Shown: positions 34,048-44,066, counted from the first letter of the stretch. The stretch is 64,000 nucleotides of DNA from Chryseobacterium defluvii (GCF_003634775.1 NZ_RBXB01000002.1:372001-436000), one strand, 5' to 3'. Notes: a model not told the origin generated them from the letters alone. Numbers and translations are program-made.

Positions 34048-36654
34048 TTATATCTGTAAAGCTTTTTGATAAGCATTTTCCAAGCCTGCAAGATTTTTTC
34101 CTCCTGCAGTTGCAAACCCCGGGTTTCCTCCGCCGCCACCCTGGATTTCTTTTGCCAGATCTTTTACAATAGCTCCGGCCTGATAATTTGTAGCCAGATC
34201 ATCGGAAACTCCTACAGTGATCATCGGTTTTTCATCTGCGTCAGAAAGAACAATGGTAACTGATGCCGGGATCTCTTTTTTCAACTGGAAAACAATATCT
34301 TTTACCGAGCCGGCATCTAATGAAGTTTTCTTTACCAGTAATTGCTTATCGCCTTTCTGTTCATAAGCATTTTTCCAGTCGCTGATTTCTCCTTTTGCCT
34401 TCTCTTTTTTCAAGGCATCCACTTCTGCTTTTAAAGAAACATTTTCATCCATTAATTTCTCAATAGATTTTACAACATCTCTGGATTTCAGTAATTGAGA
34501 GATTTCAATGATCTGCTTTTCCAGATTTTTGAAATACTCATCAGATTTATCCCCGGAAATCGCTTCAATTCTTCGGATTCCTGCTGCAGTTGAACTTTCT
34601 GAGGAGATTTTGAAATGACCGATTTCACTGGTATTTTTCACATGGGTTCCTCCACAAAGCTCTTTTGAGCTTCCAAACTGGATCATTCTTACACTGTCCC
34701 CATATTTTTCACCGAATAAAGCCATTGCTCCTTTATCCAACGCTTCCTGAATAGGAATATTTCTGAATTCCTGTAAAGCAATGCTTTCTTTGATCTTTTT
34801 ATTTACTTTTTCTTCTACCAAGGCCAGTTCTTCTTCAGTCATCTTGTTGAAATGAGAGAAGTCGAAACGCAGGTAATCCGGACCTACGTAAGAACCTTTC
34901 TGTTCTACGTGTGTCCCTAAAACCTCTCTTAACGCTTCATGTAGAAGGTGCGTTACAGAGTGGTTAGACTGTGTGTTTTTTCTGTCTTTAGCATTCACTT
35001 TTGCATAGAAAACAGCCCCCGCATCTTTTGGAAGCCCGCTGATCAGGGAAATGATCAATCCGTTTTCTTTTTTAGTATCTAAAACTTCAAAGCTCTCCGC
35101 AGCATTTTCAAGGACACCTTTATCCCCGATTTGTCCACCTCCTTCCGGATAGAAAGGGGAGTTGCTCAATACGACCTGATAAAATTCCCCGTCTTTATTT
35201 TCTACTTTTCTATATTTTGTAATATATGTTTCAGCTTCAATTTGGTCGTATCCTACAAAAGTTTCAGGCTTTTCTTCTAAAATTACCCAGTCGTAAACTT
35301 TAGAAGCAGAATCTTTTTTGGAACGCTGTTTTTGCTTTTCCATTTCAGCTTCAAAACCTTTTTCGTCGATCGTTAATCCTTTTTCTTCAGCAATAATTCT
35401 CGTTAAATCATCAGGGAAACCATAAGTATCATATAATTCAAATACCTCCTCGCTTGGCAATACTTTTAAATTGTCAGCGATCGTTTGCTGGATTAATTTT
35501 TCAACTCTGATCAATCCGTTTTCTATGGTTTTTAAGAAAGAATCTTCTTCACTTTTGATGACTTCAGCCACCAGTTGTTTTTGTTTTTCCAGTTCCGGGA
35601 AGAAGGTACCCATCTGGTCTTTAAGAACAGCAACCAATTTATAAAGGAAAGGTTCTTTCATGCCCAGGAATCTGTAAGAATAAGAAATTCCTCTTCTTAA
35701 AATCCTTCTGATCACATAACCGGCTCCTCCGTTGGATGGCAATTGCCCGTCTGCAATCGCAAAAGAAACCGCTCTGATGTGGTCTACTACTACACGGATC
35801 GCAATATCTTTTTCGTCTTCTAAAACACCTGTGTATTTCTTTCCTGAAAGTTCTTCAACTTTAGAGATCAACGGAGTGAAAACGTCTGTATCATAGTTGG
35901 ATGATTTTCCCTGTAACGCCATACAAAGACGCTCGAAGCCCATTCCTGTGTCAATATGTTTTGCAGGAAGGTTTTCTAAGCTTCCATCTGCTTTACGGTT
36001 ATATTGCATGAAAACCAGATTCCAGATTTCTACCACTTGCGGGTGATCGTTATTCACTAATTCAAGCCCTGAAACTTTAGCTTTTTCTTCATCACTTCTT
36101 AAATCTACATGGATTTCAGAACACGGTCCACAAGGTCCGCTTGCCCCCATTTCCCAGAAATTATCTTTTTTATTTCCATTGATAATTCTGTCCTCAGAAA
36201 TTACAGCTTTCCAATAATCATAAGCATCCTGATCTCTTTCCAGATTTTCGGAAGCATCTCCTTCAAAAATGGTTACATAAAGGTTTTCTTTCGGAATTCC
36301 GTACACTTCAGTCAATAATTCCCAGGCAAAAGCAATAGCATCTTTTTTGAAATAATCACCGAAAGACCAGTTTCCTAGCATTTCGAACATGGTGTGGTGA
36401 TAGGTATCTCTACCTACATCATCCAGGTCGTTATGTTTTCCTGAAACTCTCAGACATTTTTGAGTATCGGCAATTCTAGGAGCGGTAGGTTCCTTGTATC
36501 CTAAGAAAAAATCCTTGAACTGCGTCATTCCGGAATTGGAAAACATAAGAGTAGGGTCGTCTTTCAGTACGATAGGTGCTGAAGGAACGATAAGGTGGTC
36601 TTTGCTTTTAAAATAATCTAAAAATTTTTGACGTATCTCTTGTGATGTCATCAT
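34048..36654 (-). CDS. alaS: alanyl-tRNA synthetase
   Basis: 868 residues (the second ATG, one codon in, may be the start). Class II aminoacylation domain with [29 protein letters not shown] and [14 protein letters not shown]; editing domain with zinc ligands in [12 protein letters not shown] and [12 protein letters not shown]-Ala domain ending [14 protein letters not shown]. Full length compared with E. coli AlaRS (876). Exact -7 element at 36696-36703. Confidence 0.98.
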   Translation of the reverse strand: MMTSQEIRQKFLDYFKSKDHLIVPSAPIVLKDDPTLMFSNSGMTQFKDFFLGYKEPTAPRIADTQKCLRVSGKHNDLDDVGRDTYHHTMFEMLGNWSFGDYFKKDAIAFAWELLTEVYGIPKENLYVTIFEGDASENLERDQDAYDYWKAVISEDRIINGNKKDNFWEMGASGPCGPCSEIHVDLRSDEEKAKVSGLELVNNDHPQVVEIWNLVFMQYNRKADGSLENLPAKHIDTGMGFERLCMALQGKSSNYDTDVFTPLISKVEELSGKKYTGVLEDEKDIAIRVVVDHIRAVSFAIADGQLPSNGGAGYVIRRILRRGISYSYRFLGMKEPFLYKLVAVLKDQMGTFFPELEKQKQLVAEVIKSEEDSFLKTIENGLIRVEKLIQQTIADNLKVLPSEEVFELYDTYGFPDDLTRIIAEEKGLTIDEKGFEAEMEKQKQRSKKDSASKVYDWVILEEKPETFVGYDQIEAETYITKYRKVENKDGEFYQVVLSNSPFYPEGGGQIGDKGVLENAAESFEVLDTKKENGLIISLISGLPKDAGAVFYAKVNAKDRKNTQSNHSVTHLLHEALREVLGTHVEQKGSYVGPDYLRFDFSHFNKMTEEELALVEEKVNKKIKESIALQEFRNIPIQEALDKGAMALFGEKYGDSVRMIQFGSSKELCGGTHVKNTSEIGHFKISSESSTAAGIRRIEAISGDKSDEYFKNLEKQIIEISQLLKSRDVVKSIEKLMDENVSLKAEVDALKKEKAKGEISDWKNAYEQKGDKQLLVKKTSLDAGSVKDIVFQLKKEIPASVTIVLSDADEKPMITVGVSDDLATNYQAGAIVKDLAKEIQGGGGGNPGFATAGGKNLAGLENAYQKALQI

Positions 36655-37020
36655 GATATATGTTGCTTTGCTTTTTACAATTTTTTGATAAGATGCAAAT
36701 TTAAGGTTTTTAGCTGATTCGTATGTACTTTAAAATATTGAAGGCATAATTTTTTGTAAGAAATTTTGAAAATACTATTTCTGGTTTCAAAATAAGTGTT
36801 TCTTTCTGGACGGAACGGAATAGAATGAAGAATCATAGTGGTAAAAAAGTAAGTTTAGTTTCCTATTCAATGACAAATATTATGATTAATTACTAAATTA
36901 GTTTTAATATTTTTGATTCTCACAGATTGAGCAGGTAATGATGGATAAAATATATTGTTAAAAAAATTGCTTATTTCCTTAAATCCGTGAGAGGAAAATT
37001 TATAAAATGAGAAAAGTATA
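36655..37020. other. intergenic region between alaS and the sigma factor gene
   Basis: 366 bases, AT-rich. It holds the alaS -7 element (36696-36703, minus strand TAAATTTG) and a plus-strand TATTTTTG at 36908-36915 that may serve the sigma factor gene. I see no convincing small gene, RNA or terminator in it. Confidence 0.6.
36696..36703 (-). promoter_or_regulatory. -7 element for alaS
   Basis: Minus-strand TAAATTTG, exact TAnnTTTG, about 40 bases before the alaS start. Confidence 0.5.
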
Positions 37021-37572
37021 ATGAAAAATGAAGTGCTGAAAAGTTGGGTGGAACAGTATTCCGGACCTCTTCTGAAGAGAGCGGCTTATTTACTTTCGGA
37101 TAAAGATGAAGCACAGGATGTTGTTCAGGAAGTTTTTCTGTCTGCCTTTTCATCATATGATTCATTTGAGGGGAAAAGCCAACCTTTGACCTGGCTAATG
37201 AGTATTTTAAACAGAAAAGTGGCTGATTTTTATCGTAAAAAATATAAATCTGAGCCACAGATACAGCTGGATCATTTTTTTGATGAAACCGGTTCGTGGA
37301 AAAATGATGATGTCCTCAATGATTGGGATTCTTCCAATAAGGAAACCGAACTTCTTGATGATAAAGATTTTAATGAAACTTTAGAGAATTGCATTGAAGA
37401 TTTGCCCTCCAGATGGAAAATTCCATTGAAAATGTATTATCTTCAGGAAAAAAAAGCACCCGAAGTGAGTCAGGAATTGAATATTTCCACGACTAATCTA
37501 TGGAAGATTCTGCAAAGAGGAAGAATGCAGCTGAGAGAATGTCTGGATGTAAACTGGTTTGCAAAATCATAA
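37021..37572 (+). CDS. ECF-type RNA polymerase sigma factor
   Basis: 183 residues. Region 2 (about 15-80): LLKRAAYLLSDKDEAQDVVQ and EVFLSAFSSYDSFEGKSQ with TWLMSILNRKVADFYRKK; region 4 (about 125-175): LENCIEDLPSRWKIPLKMYY and VSQELNISTTNLWKILQRGR. An acidic linker of about 35 residues separates them. The next gene, 11 bases downstream, encodes a small zinc-site protein with the look of its anti-sigma factor; RclC-like and MsrAB genes follow, suggesting an oxidant-stress regulon. Confidence 0.93.
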   Translation: MKNEVLKSWVEQYSGPLLKRAAYLLSDKDEAQDVVQEVFLSAFSSYDSFEGKSQPLTWLMSILNRKVADFYRKKYKSEPQIQLDHFFDETGSWKNDDVLNDWDSSNKETELLDDKDFNETLENCIEDLPSRWKIPLKMYYLQEKKAPEVSQELNISTTNLWKILQRGRMQLRECLDVNWFAKS

Positions 37573-37583
37573 AGGATTGAAAA

Positions 37584-37856
37584 ATGTTAAAAAAACTAAT
37601 ACATATCATTTTTTTGCCATGCAGTGAGGCCACTTTACTGATGGAAAAACGTAATGCAGAAACCATTTCTTCCAAAGAGAATTGGAAACTATCCCTGCAT
37701 TTAAAGATCTGCAAATGGTGCAGAGCATACCAACAAAAACTCGAAATTTTAGATGATATTCTGAAAAGAAAGCTATCTCAAAGAACAGAAGATGAAATTA
37801 ATGATTCTGATATTCAGGGTTTTAAAAACAAAATGTTTGAAAAATTAGATTCTTAG
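37584..37856 (+). CDS. small zinc-binding anti-sigma factor (ZAS/zf-HC2-like)
   Basis: 90 residues, soluble. PCSEATLLMEKR near residue 13 and LHLKICKWCRAYQ near residue 40 give the C...H-x3-C-x2-C pattern of zinc anti-sigma domains. Unlike most it has no membrane segment, so it would act as a cytoplasmic redox-sensitive switch, as RsrA does: oxidation of the cysteines would release the sigma factor (inference). It directly follows the sigma gene. Confidence 0.8.
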   Translation: MLKKLIHIIFLPCSEATLLMEKRNAETISSKENWKLSLHLKICKWCRAYQQKLEILDDILKRKLSQRTEDEINDSDIQGFKNKMFEKLDS

Positions 37857-37892
37857 AAAAAAAATGTCAGGATTTTGAAATGGTTCCGACTA

Positions 37893-37900
37893 TACTTTTG
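37893..37900 (+). promoter_or_regulatory. possible internal promoter before the RclC-like gene
   Basis: TACTTTTG matches TAnnTTTG; the nearest TTTG (37874-37877) is only 15 bases upstream. An ECF-dependent promoter in this 79-base gap is equally possible. Confidence 0.35.
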
Positions 37901-37935
37901 AAAATAATAAAGTATGTATTCAAAATCTTAAATCT

Positions 37936-38382
37936 ATGAACGGAACTACTACAGAAATCAATCAACGAAGCTCAACCTCTCAACTCGGTTATTATATTTC
38001 GTTATTCGGAGCGGCACTTATTTTATTATGGATTGGTGTTTTTAAATTCACTCCTACAGAAGCGGCGGCAATAAAACCATTGGTGGAAAACCATTTCCTG
38101 ACTTCTTTCGTATATAATGTTATGAGTATTCAGGCAGTGTCAAATGCTATCGGAGTGATAGAAATTATCATTGCATTACTATTGATATTTAGTGTGAAAT
38201 TTGCTTTTCTAAGAAGGTATGCAGGAATTGGGATGATCATTACATTTCTCATCACGCTAAGTTATTTGCTGACAACTCCGGGTGTTTGGAAAATGGTAGA
38301 TGGAATTCCGGTGACAGACTTTTTTATCCTGAAAGATCTGATGCTTTTAGGATTTGGATTGATGATACTTGAAAAGAAATAA
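37936..38382 (+). CDS. DUF417 / YkgB (RclC-like) membrane protein
   Basis: 148 residues with four membrane helices ([74 protein letters not shown]). The family includes E. coli RclC, an inner-membrane protein of the reactive-chlorine resistance operon. [18 protein letters not shown] is the conserved family segment. Its neighbour on both sides supports oxidant defence: sigma/anti-sigma upstream and methionine sulfoxide reductase 2 bases downstream. Confidence 0.9.
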   Translation: MNGTTTEINQRSSTSQLGYYISLFGAALILLWIGVFKFTPTEAAAIKPLVENHFLTSFVYNVMSIQAVSNAIGVIEIIIALLLIFSVKFAFLRRYAGIGMIITFLITLSYLLTTPGVWKMVDGIPVTDFFILKDLMLLGFGLMILEKK

Positions 38383-38384
38383 TA

Positions 38385-39500
38385 ATGGATAAAAAGAAAA
38401 AAATGAAAAATATATTGGTATTGCTCGGAATCATTCTGGGTATTGCAGTCTTTGCAACAAGTTGTAAAGATTCATTAAAATCAAAATCAGCAGAAACTAA
38501 AAAAGAAAATGAGACCATTATGGACAGTAAAAATGTAAGAGAAATTTATTTTGCAGGCGGATGTTTTTGGGGGACGGAACACTTTTTTCAGCAAATTCGA
38601 GGAGTAGTAGGAACAGAAGTAGGATATGCCAATGGAAACACTGAAAATCCTACCTATGAACAGGTGGTAAGCCATACCACAGGTTTTGCCGAAACAGTGA
38701 AAGTAAAATATGATCCGGAGCAGGTGGATTTGAAATTATTGATTGATTTGTATTTTAAAACGATTGATCCTACAAGTATCAATAAGCAGGGAAACGACAG
38801 AGGAGACCAATACAGAACCGGGATTTATTATACTGATAAGGCAGATGAAGCTATAGTAAAAGGAGAGGTTCAGAAATTGGCTAACAATTACAGCAAACCG
38901 GTAGTTGTGGAAACCATCCCGTTGAAAAACTTCTACAAAGCGGAAGATTATCATCAGGATTATCTGGATAAAAATCCGGGAGGATATTGTCATATTGAGC
39001 CGGGACTTTTCGAAATGGCCAGAAACGCAAACCCGCTTCCCAAAGCAAAGTATCAAAAGCAGGATAAAGAAGTATTGAAGGAAAAACTGACTCCAATTCA
39101 GTATGATGTCACTCAGAATAATGCTACAGAAAGGCCTTTTACAAATGAATACGATAAGGAATTCCGTGACGGGATCTATGTAGATATTACAACAGGGGAA
39201 CCGTTATTTATTTCAACAGATAAGTTTGAATCCGGTTGCGGATGGCCAAGCTTTTCAAAACCGATTACCAAAAAAGTAATTGAAGAAAAAATGGACAGAT
39301 CTCATGGAATGACTAGGGTAGAGGTAAGAAGTAAAACTGGAGACGCCCATTTGGGACACGTATTTACAGACGGTCCGGAGGATAAAGGAGGGTTACGTTA
39401 TTGTATCAACAGTGCTTCTTTGAAATTTATCCCAAAAGAAGACATGGAGAAAAAAGGATATGGGGAATATATTTCTTTACTTGAAAAAGAGAAGAAATAA
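38385..39500 (+). CDS. msrAB: MsrA-MsrB fusion methionine sulfoxide reductase, lipoprotein
   Basis: 371 residues. Lipoprotein signal with lipobox FATSC around residues 24-28, so it is anchored in the envelope. MsrA domain (about 50-215) has catalytic Cys in [13 protein letters not shown], with VGYANG and [10 protein letters not shown]; MsrB domain (about 235-360) has [16 protein letters not shown]-type GDAHLGHVF and catalytic Cys in [12 protein letters not shown]. It repairs both epimers of oxidised methionine in exported proteins. The second ATG, six codons in, is an alternative start. Confidence 0.95.
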   Translation: MDKKKKMKNILVLLGIILGIAVFATSCKDSLKSKSAETKKENETIMDSKNVREIYFAGGCFWGTEHFFQQIRGVVGTEVGYANGNTENPTYEQVVSHTTGFAETVKVKYDPEQVDLKLLIDLYFKTIDPTSINKQGNDRGDQYRTGIYYTDKADEAIVKGEVQKLANNYSKPVVVETIPLKNFYKAEDYHQDYLDKNPGGYCHIEPGLFEMARNANPLPKAKYQKQDKEVLKEKLTPIQYDVTQNNATERPFTNEYDKEFRDGIYVDITTGEPLFISTDKFESGCGWPSFSKPITKKVIEEKMDRSHGMTRVEVRSKTGDAHLGHVFTDGPEDKGGLRYCINSASLKFIPKEDMEKKGYGEYISLLEKEKK

Positions 39501-39522
39501 ATATAGAAAATGAGGTGATTTG

Positions 39523-39549
39523 AGACTGCCGAAAGGCAGTCTTTTTTTA
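39523..39549 (+). terminator. terminator after msrAB
   Basis: AGACTGCC-GAAA-GGCAGTCT with GNRA tetraloop, followed by seven T. Confidence 0.93.
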
Positions 39550-39593
39550 TATTCACAATCTATTTAATTTAATAATGAAATCCAACTTTAACC

Positions 39594-39620
39594 AAAAAGT
39601 GGCTCGGAACCGAACCACTT
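39594..39620 (-). terminator. terminator of the ABC transporter operon
   Basis: Minus strand: AAGTGG-T-TCGG-TT-CCGA-G-CCACTT then TTT. The stem has one internal mismatch and lies 43 bases past the permease stop. Confidence 0.75.
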
Positions 39621-39662
39621 TAATCTTTGAATTTTTAATTCTTTAATCTTTTAATCAAATAA
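39618..39662. repeat. simple AT repeat (TTTAATCTTTGAATT type)
   Basis: Units TTTAATCTTTGAATTTT, TTAATTCTTTAATCTTT and TAATCAAATAATT run up to the permease stop codon. The same kind of sequence abuts a start codon at 59390-59430. Confidence 0.7.
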
Positions 39663-40508
39663 TTACCAATCCCTCTTTTTCAAAATCCAGTAAGAACCGA
39701 AAATAAAGATCACACTCCAAACAATGCAGGCAATTAAGCTTTCTGTAGGATAGGTGAACTCATATTTTAAGCCCATCATTTTTGCCAGATTTAATCTTAT
39801 TAAAGGATTTGGAATCAAAGAGGACATACTTTCCAAAGGCAGAAGCTTCGTAAAGAAGAAAGAATTTTGGGCTACATCCAGTCGCTGCTGTTGAGTTAAA
39901 CCTTGCAGTCTTGTAAACGATTCCACTCCGATTAAGATGCTCTCCATAATCCAGAAAACGAAAAATGCAAGGAAAACAAATACCGATTTTCTCAATAAAA
40001 CGGAAAGGAACATCAGGAAACAGAAGAAAGTAAATAATTTCAGGAAATAATTTCCTATGAAGAACATTTCTTCAAAAACCTTGGCTGAATCAGTGACTTT
40101 GGAATATTGATACCCCAAAAATATGGTAATGACAAATACAAGAAGGGTAGAAACAGTCGTAAATAGGGTAATGGTTAATAATTTTGAACTAATAAATTCT
40201 TTCCTGCTCAACCCATCAATCGTATTCTGTTTAAACATCCTGTTGCTGAATTCCTGTGAAATGGAAAATACAATGATAAGTCCGAGGAAAATCTTTAGCA
40301 AAGCTACAATCCATGTTGTAAAATTCCAGATCTCAGGGAAATTATAAATACCCTGTTCTTTTAAATTGATTGGATTTCCGAAAATTTTAAGATCTACCAG
40401 TCCAATAAAAAGCAAAGCGATTAAAATTGCAAAATATAGGACGGTGAAAACCTTGAATGGTCTGTAATTCAGATTTTTATAATATTCGAGTTTTAATAAT
40501 TTAAGCAT
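39663..40508 (-). CDS. ABC-2 type transporter permease
   Basis: 281 residues with six predicted membrane helices (for example FKVFTVLYFAILIALLFIGL, FFCFLMFLSVLL, VFVFLAFFVFWIMESILIG, CIVWSVIFIFGSYWIL). N-terminal KLLKLEYYKNLNYRPFKVF is typical of bacitracin/lantibiotic-type permeases of Bacteroidota. Overlaps the ATPase gene by 8 bases and forms one transporter with it. Substrate unknown. Confidence 0.88.
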   Translation of the reverse strand: MLKLLKLEYYKNLNYRPFKVFTVLYFAILIALLFIGLVDLKIFGNPINLKEQGIYNFPEIWNFTTWIVALLKIFLGLIIVFSISQEFSNRMFKQNTIDGLSRKEFISSKLLTITLFTTVSTLLVFVITIFLGYQYSKVTDSAKVFEEMFFIGNYFLKLFTFFCFLMFLSVLLRKSVFVFLAFFVFWIMESILIGVESFTRLQGLTQQQRLDVAQNSFFFTKLLPLESMSSLIPNPLIRLNLAKMMGLKYEFTYPTESLIACIVWSVIFIFGSYWILKKRDW

Positions 40509-41412
40509 GGTTATTCGTGTTTTTTACAAGTTCAAGGAATTGGGTTTCAAGAGACAGCTTTTTCTTTGTCAGATGCGAAAGGAAAATCCCTTTTTCAGCA
40601 AGTTTCTGATTCAGACCGGATGCAGAGATGGAGGCATCTTCGCGGATCTGGGCTTTAATGATTTCCCCTTCCAAATGCACGGAAGTAAACCATTGAAGCT
40701 CTTCCAGAATACTTAAAAGCTGGGTGTTATTATCTGCTTTCAATTCAAAAAAGCCTTTATTATTAGTCATTTCATCTACCCTTCCGCAGTAAATTGAATT
40801 CCCTTCTTTTAATACGATTACATGGCTGCAAATTTTTTCAATTTCATCCAGCAGGTGACTTGCAATGATGATGGTAATTCCCTGTTTGGCAATATTGCTG
40901 ATGATTTCCCGGATCTGAATGATCCCCTCCGGATCCAGTCCGTTGGTAGGCTCATCCAGAATTAAAACTTCAGGATTATTAAGCATGGCCGAAGCAATAG
41001 CCAGACGTTGTTTCATTCCTAAGGAAAATGTTTTGAAAGCGTCTTTCTTTCTTTCAAAAAGGCCAACGGTTTTTAATACTTCATCAATTCTTGTATAAGG
41101 GGTGCCCTTAATTTCTGCAACGATTTTAAGATTGGTTTCAGCACTTAAATAAGGATAAAAATTAGGTTGTTCAATAATCGCCCCTATTTTTTTCAAAGTG
41201 TCCGAGCTGGTCCCTTTCTGCCCGAACCAATACCAATCACCATTGGTGGGATTGATGGTAGAAAGAAGCATCCCGAATGTAGTGGATTTTCCACTTCCGT
41301 TAGGCCCGAGAAGCCCGTAAACATTTCCTCTCTCGACATCAAAAGATATATTGTTTACCGCAACTCTTTTGAATTTTTTAGTCAGATTTTTTACTGATAA
41401 AATTTTTTCCAT
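40501..41412 (-). CDS. ABC transporter ATP-binding protein
   Basis: 303 residues. Walker A GLLGPNGSGKSTTF, Q-loop in AIIEQPNFYPYLSAE, signature FSLGMKQRLAIASAM, Walker B VLILDEPTNGLDPEG, H-loop ASHLLDE. C-terminal 80 residues are the extension seen in BcrA-like exporters. It is not GldA by its N-terminus. Pairs with the permease gene that overlaps it. Confidence 0.95.
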   Translation of the reverse strand: MEKILSVKNLTKKFKRVAVNNISFDVERGNVYGLLGPNGSGKSTTFGMLLSTINPTNGDWYWFGQKGTSSDTLKKIGAIIEQPNFYPYLSAETNLKIVAEIKGTPYTRIDEVLKTVGLFERKKDAFKTFSLGMKQRLAIASAMLNNPEVLILDEPTNGLDPEGIIQIREIISNIAKQGITIIIASHLLDEIEKICSHVIVLKEGNSIYCGRVDEMTNNKGFFELKADNNTQLLSILEELQWFTSVHLEGEIIKAQIREDASISASGLNQKLAEKGIFLSHLTKKKLSLETQFLELVKNTNNHA

Positions 41413-41491
41413 GTAATTTGTCCGTAATTTGTTTTACATAGTAGTAGTCCGTGTAAATGATAAAATGTTACAAGATTAAGATTAAAATATT

Positions 41492-41499
41492 TACATTTG
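41492..41499 (+). promoter_or_regulatory. -7 element for the AAA+ gene
   Basis: TACATTTG, exact TAnnTTTG, 18 bases before ATG 41518. Confidence 0.6.
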
Positions 41500-41517
41500 A
41501 TAGAACAATAGGTAATT

Positions 41518-42894
41518 ATGAAGTTAATTGAACTTGCTAAGGAATTAAATATTTCAGCTGAAGCTATTAAAAGATTTATCCAGGATTTTGATCTTGATTT
41601 AGGAGGGTGTATCAGTACCAATTTTGAAGTAACGGCCGATTTTGAAAAATTTGCCCGGGAAAATATAGATTTTCTAAAGCGTTACGAAAAAGATCTTGAT
41701 AAAAATAAAACAGTGGAACAGATTGCGGAAACAATCAATCAGCCTAAAGAAAAAATAGAAAAGGCGATTAAAGATGACCATTCCAATATCTTTGATAACG
41801 GTTTTTTCCGTTCCTCCATTTCAAGCTATGGAATTGATAACAAATTAGGGGGGAATTATCAGTTTGTCTATGATTATTTCGGACATAAAACAAACCTCCA
41901 GCATAGAGATTTTATTGGGTACAGAGACCTGTTTTTCTATATTTCCGGGGTTTTGGAGCCTTTTTTAAACCCGCAGCAGATTAAAGACTGGGGAATTCAT
42001 AAGCCGGCAGGAATCATATTATACGGCCCACCCGGAAGCGGGAAAATTTTCTGGGCCAATAAAATTGCCGAGATTATCGGGTACCAGTTTAAAGAAGTGA
42101 AAAAGCATTATCTGGGGACATCATTTATTGATGGCAGTAAAACTAATTTCAACGATTTTCTGGTAAGCATGATGCAGGAAGACAAAGTACTTCTTTTACT
42201 TGAGAATTTTGATGAAATTATGATGGAAAGAAATGCTGAGACTGATGTAGCATCGTGCAATCTGGAAACCCAGGAAATAATTCTTCACTATATAAGCAAA
42301 TTTGAACAGGAAGATGTACTGATGATAGGTTCCGCCAATTCCGTTTCGGAAATCGATGAGGAAGTTCTTGCTCCGGGAAGATTTGATGTCCTGGTTCCCG
42401 TTTTTCCGCCCAATGCGTCCGAACGGTCCGAAATCATCCTGTATGCCATGACAAAAGGTCTTCAGGAAGACTCTTTACTCTACAAAATCCTTAAAAATAA
42501 TAAAGCTGATAAAATTCCTTTCTGGCATGGAGTTTCTTCACAAATGAAAACATTCAGCAATACCATGGTGATTGATTTTACTCAAAGCCTGAAAAAACGG
42601 ATTAAAAATCTGTATGCAAGGACAAGAAATGAAAATCTAAAGATCGATCAAAAGCTTTTGAACGGGGCTTTAAGAGATGCGGCTGCCAAACTTACAGAAG
42701 AATATCTTGACCAGGTCGCAAGATTCCTGAATGATGTAGTTATTAACAATTATGATGATTTCAAGTTTAGGGTTATCGCTTTGAAAAACGAACTCGATGC
42801 TTATAAAGTAGTGGAAGTACCCCGCAGAGCTATTGGTTTTCAACATAATGAAGAAGAAAGTAAAGGAAAAGAGGAAAATAAAGACAACTCTTAA
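41518..42894 (+). CDS. AAA+ protein with IF2N-like N-terminus and degenerate Walker motifs
   Basis: 458 residues. The first 90 hold two small helical units: KLIELAKELNISAEAIKRFI, like the IF2 N-terminal module, and TVEQIAETINQPKEKIEKAI. An AAA+ domain spans about 130-330 with GPPGSGKI at 170-177 (Ile where Thr/Ser is expected) and LLLLENFDE at 225-233 (Glu-Asn where Asp-Glu is expected). Sensor-1-like IGSANS and APGRFDVLVPVFPP are kept. Nucleotide binding may persist, hydrolysis is doubtful. C-terminal 120 residues are helical and end in a charged tail. It precedes an FAD oxidoreductase gene by 62 bases. No named family comes to mind. Confidence 0.8.
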   Translation: MKLIELAKELNISAEAIKRFIQDFDLDLGGCISTNFEVTADFEKFARENIDFLKRYEKDLDKNKTVEQIAETINQPKEKIEKAIKDDHSNIFDNGFFRSSISSYGIDNKLGGNYQFVYDYFGHKTNLQHRDFIGYRDLFFYISGVLEPFLNPQQIKDWGIHKPAGIILYGPPGSGKIFWANKIAEIIGYQFKEVKKHYLGTSFIDGSKTNFNDFLVSMMQEDKVLLLLENFDEIMMERNAETDVASCNLETQEIILHYISKFEQEDVLMIGSANSVSEIDEEVLAPGRFDVLVPVFPPNASERSEIILYAMTKGLQEDSLLYKILKNNKADKIPFWHGVSSQMKTFSNTMVIDFTQSLKKRIKNLYARTRNENLKIDQKLLNGALRDAAAKLTEEYLDQVARFLNDVVINNYDDFKFRVIALKNELDAYKVVEVPRRAIGFQHNEEESKGKEENKDNS

Positions 42895-42956
42895 ATGTTC
42901 ATATCGTAATTAATCTCACTTAACATTTATCAACTATCATTAATCATTAATCATTC
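42895..42956 (+). repeat. simple repeat (ATCATTA) abutting the oxidoreductase start
   Basis: TTATCAACTATCATTAATCA followed by TTAATCATTC ends directly at ATG 42957; units ATCATTA and AACTATC resemble the heptamer repeated at 18870. Confidence 0.7.
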
Positions 42957-44066
42957 ATGAACAGTATCTGGGAACTCGAAACTTTCTACAGAAAACGGAA
43001 TATCATTATTGTAGGAGCTGGCTTTACCGGGCTATGGACGGCTGTTTCCATCAAGGAAAAATATCCTGAGAAATCTGTATTGATTATGGAGAGAAATGCA
43101 ATTCCGTTAGGGGCATCAACCAGGAATGCCGGTTTTGCCTGTTTCGGAAGCCTTACGGAAATCATTGCCGATTCACAGAAAATGGGATGGGAAAAAACGT
43201 TGCAGCTGGTAAAGATGAGGTTTGAAGGATTGAAAAAAATTCAAAATTATTTTAATAATGATGAAATTGGTTTTGAATTAACCGGAGGCTATGAAATTCT
43301 CAACAACGATGAGCCTTTACAAAAAATAGAAGAGGTTAATGAAAAGCTTAAACCCATCACAGGATTGGGTGAAACTTATTTTCTGAACCAGGATAAAATA
43401 CAAAAATTTGGATTAGGTAAATCTGAATTTATAATTGAAAATCCATGCGAAGGGAGCCTGCATTCAGGAAAATTAGTACAAAAGCTTTTGGAAAAATGCC
43501 ACGAACTGAAAGTTGAATTCCTTTTTGGGGCAGAAGTCAAAAAGATGATTGAAAATCCACATGAAATTGAAGTTCAGATTTCAGAAACTGTTTCTGTGTT
43601 TGCAGATCAGTTGATTCACGGTACCAATGCTTTCAGTTCAGATTTTTTGAAAACGGAAGAAATTATTCCGGCCCGTGGACAGATTCTTTTAACGGAACCC
43701 ATTGAAAATTTAAAACTTAAAGGGACTTTCCATTATGACGAAGGGTTTTACTATTTCAGAAATCTGGGAAACAGGGTTTTATTGGGTGGCGGAAGAAACC
43801 GGGATTTTAAAACCGAAGAAACAATTGCTTTTGAAACAACCATTTTTTTACAGGAACATTTGGAAAAATTCCTGAAAGAAGTGGTTCTTCCTGATCATCA
43901 GGATATTAAAATTGCCCATCGCTGGTCCGGAATTATGGCAATGGGCCCGGAAAAAACTCCAATTGTGAAACAAATTTCTGACAGGCAATTCTGTGCTGTC
44001 CGGCTTTCAGGAATGGGAGTCGCTCTGGCTCCGAAAATAGGAGAAATGATGGCGGAAATGATATAA
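42957..44066 (+). CDS. FAD-dependent oxidoreductase (DAO family)
   Basis: 369 residues. N-terminal dinucleotide fold NIIIVGAGFTGLWTAVSIKE with the acidic strand end VLIMERN, then STRNAGFACFGSLTE, and C-terminal YFRNLGNRVLLGGGRNRDF and HRWSGIMAMGPEKTPIV, all typical of glycine/D-amino-acid oxidase relatives. Substrate is unknown; probably an amine or N-methylated amino acid. Likely cotranscribed with the AAA+ gene. Confidence 0.9.
   Translation: MNSIWELETFYRKRNIIIVGAGFTGLWTAVSIKEKYPEKSVLIMERNAIPLGASTRNAGFACFGSLTEIIADSQKMGWEKTLQLVKMRFEGLKKIQNYFNNDEIGFELTGGYEILNNDEPLQKIEEVNEKLKPITGLGETYFLNQDKIQKFGLGKSEFIIENPCEGSLHSGKLVQKLLEKCHELKVEFLFGAEVKKMIENPHEIEVQISETVSVFADQLIHGTNAFSSDFLKTEEIIPARGQILLTEPIENLKLKGTFHYDEGFYYFRNLGNRVLLGGGRNRDFKTEETIAFETTIFLQEHLEKFLKEVVLPDHQDIKIAHRWSGIMAMGPEKTPIVKQISDRQFCAVRLSGMGVALAPKIGEMMAEMI

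Noticed and set aside
41413..41491. Short open frames between the ABC transporter and AAA+ genes
   Set aside because: They cross the promoter element at 41492-41499, are short and have unremarkable composition.
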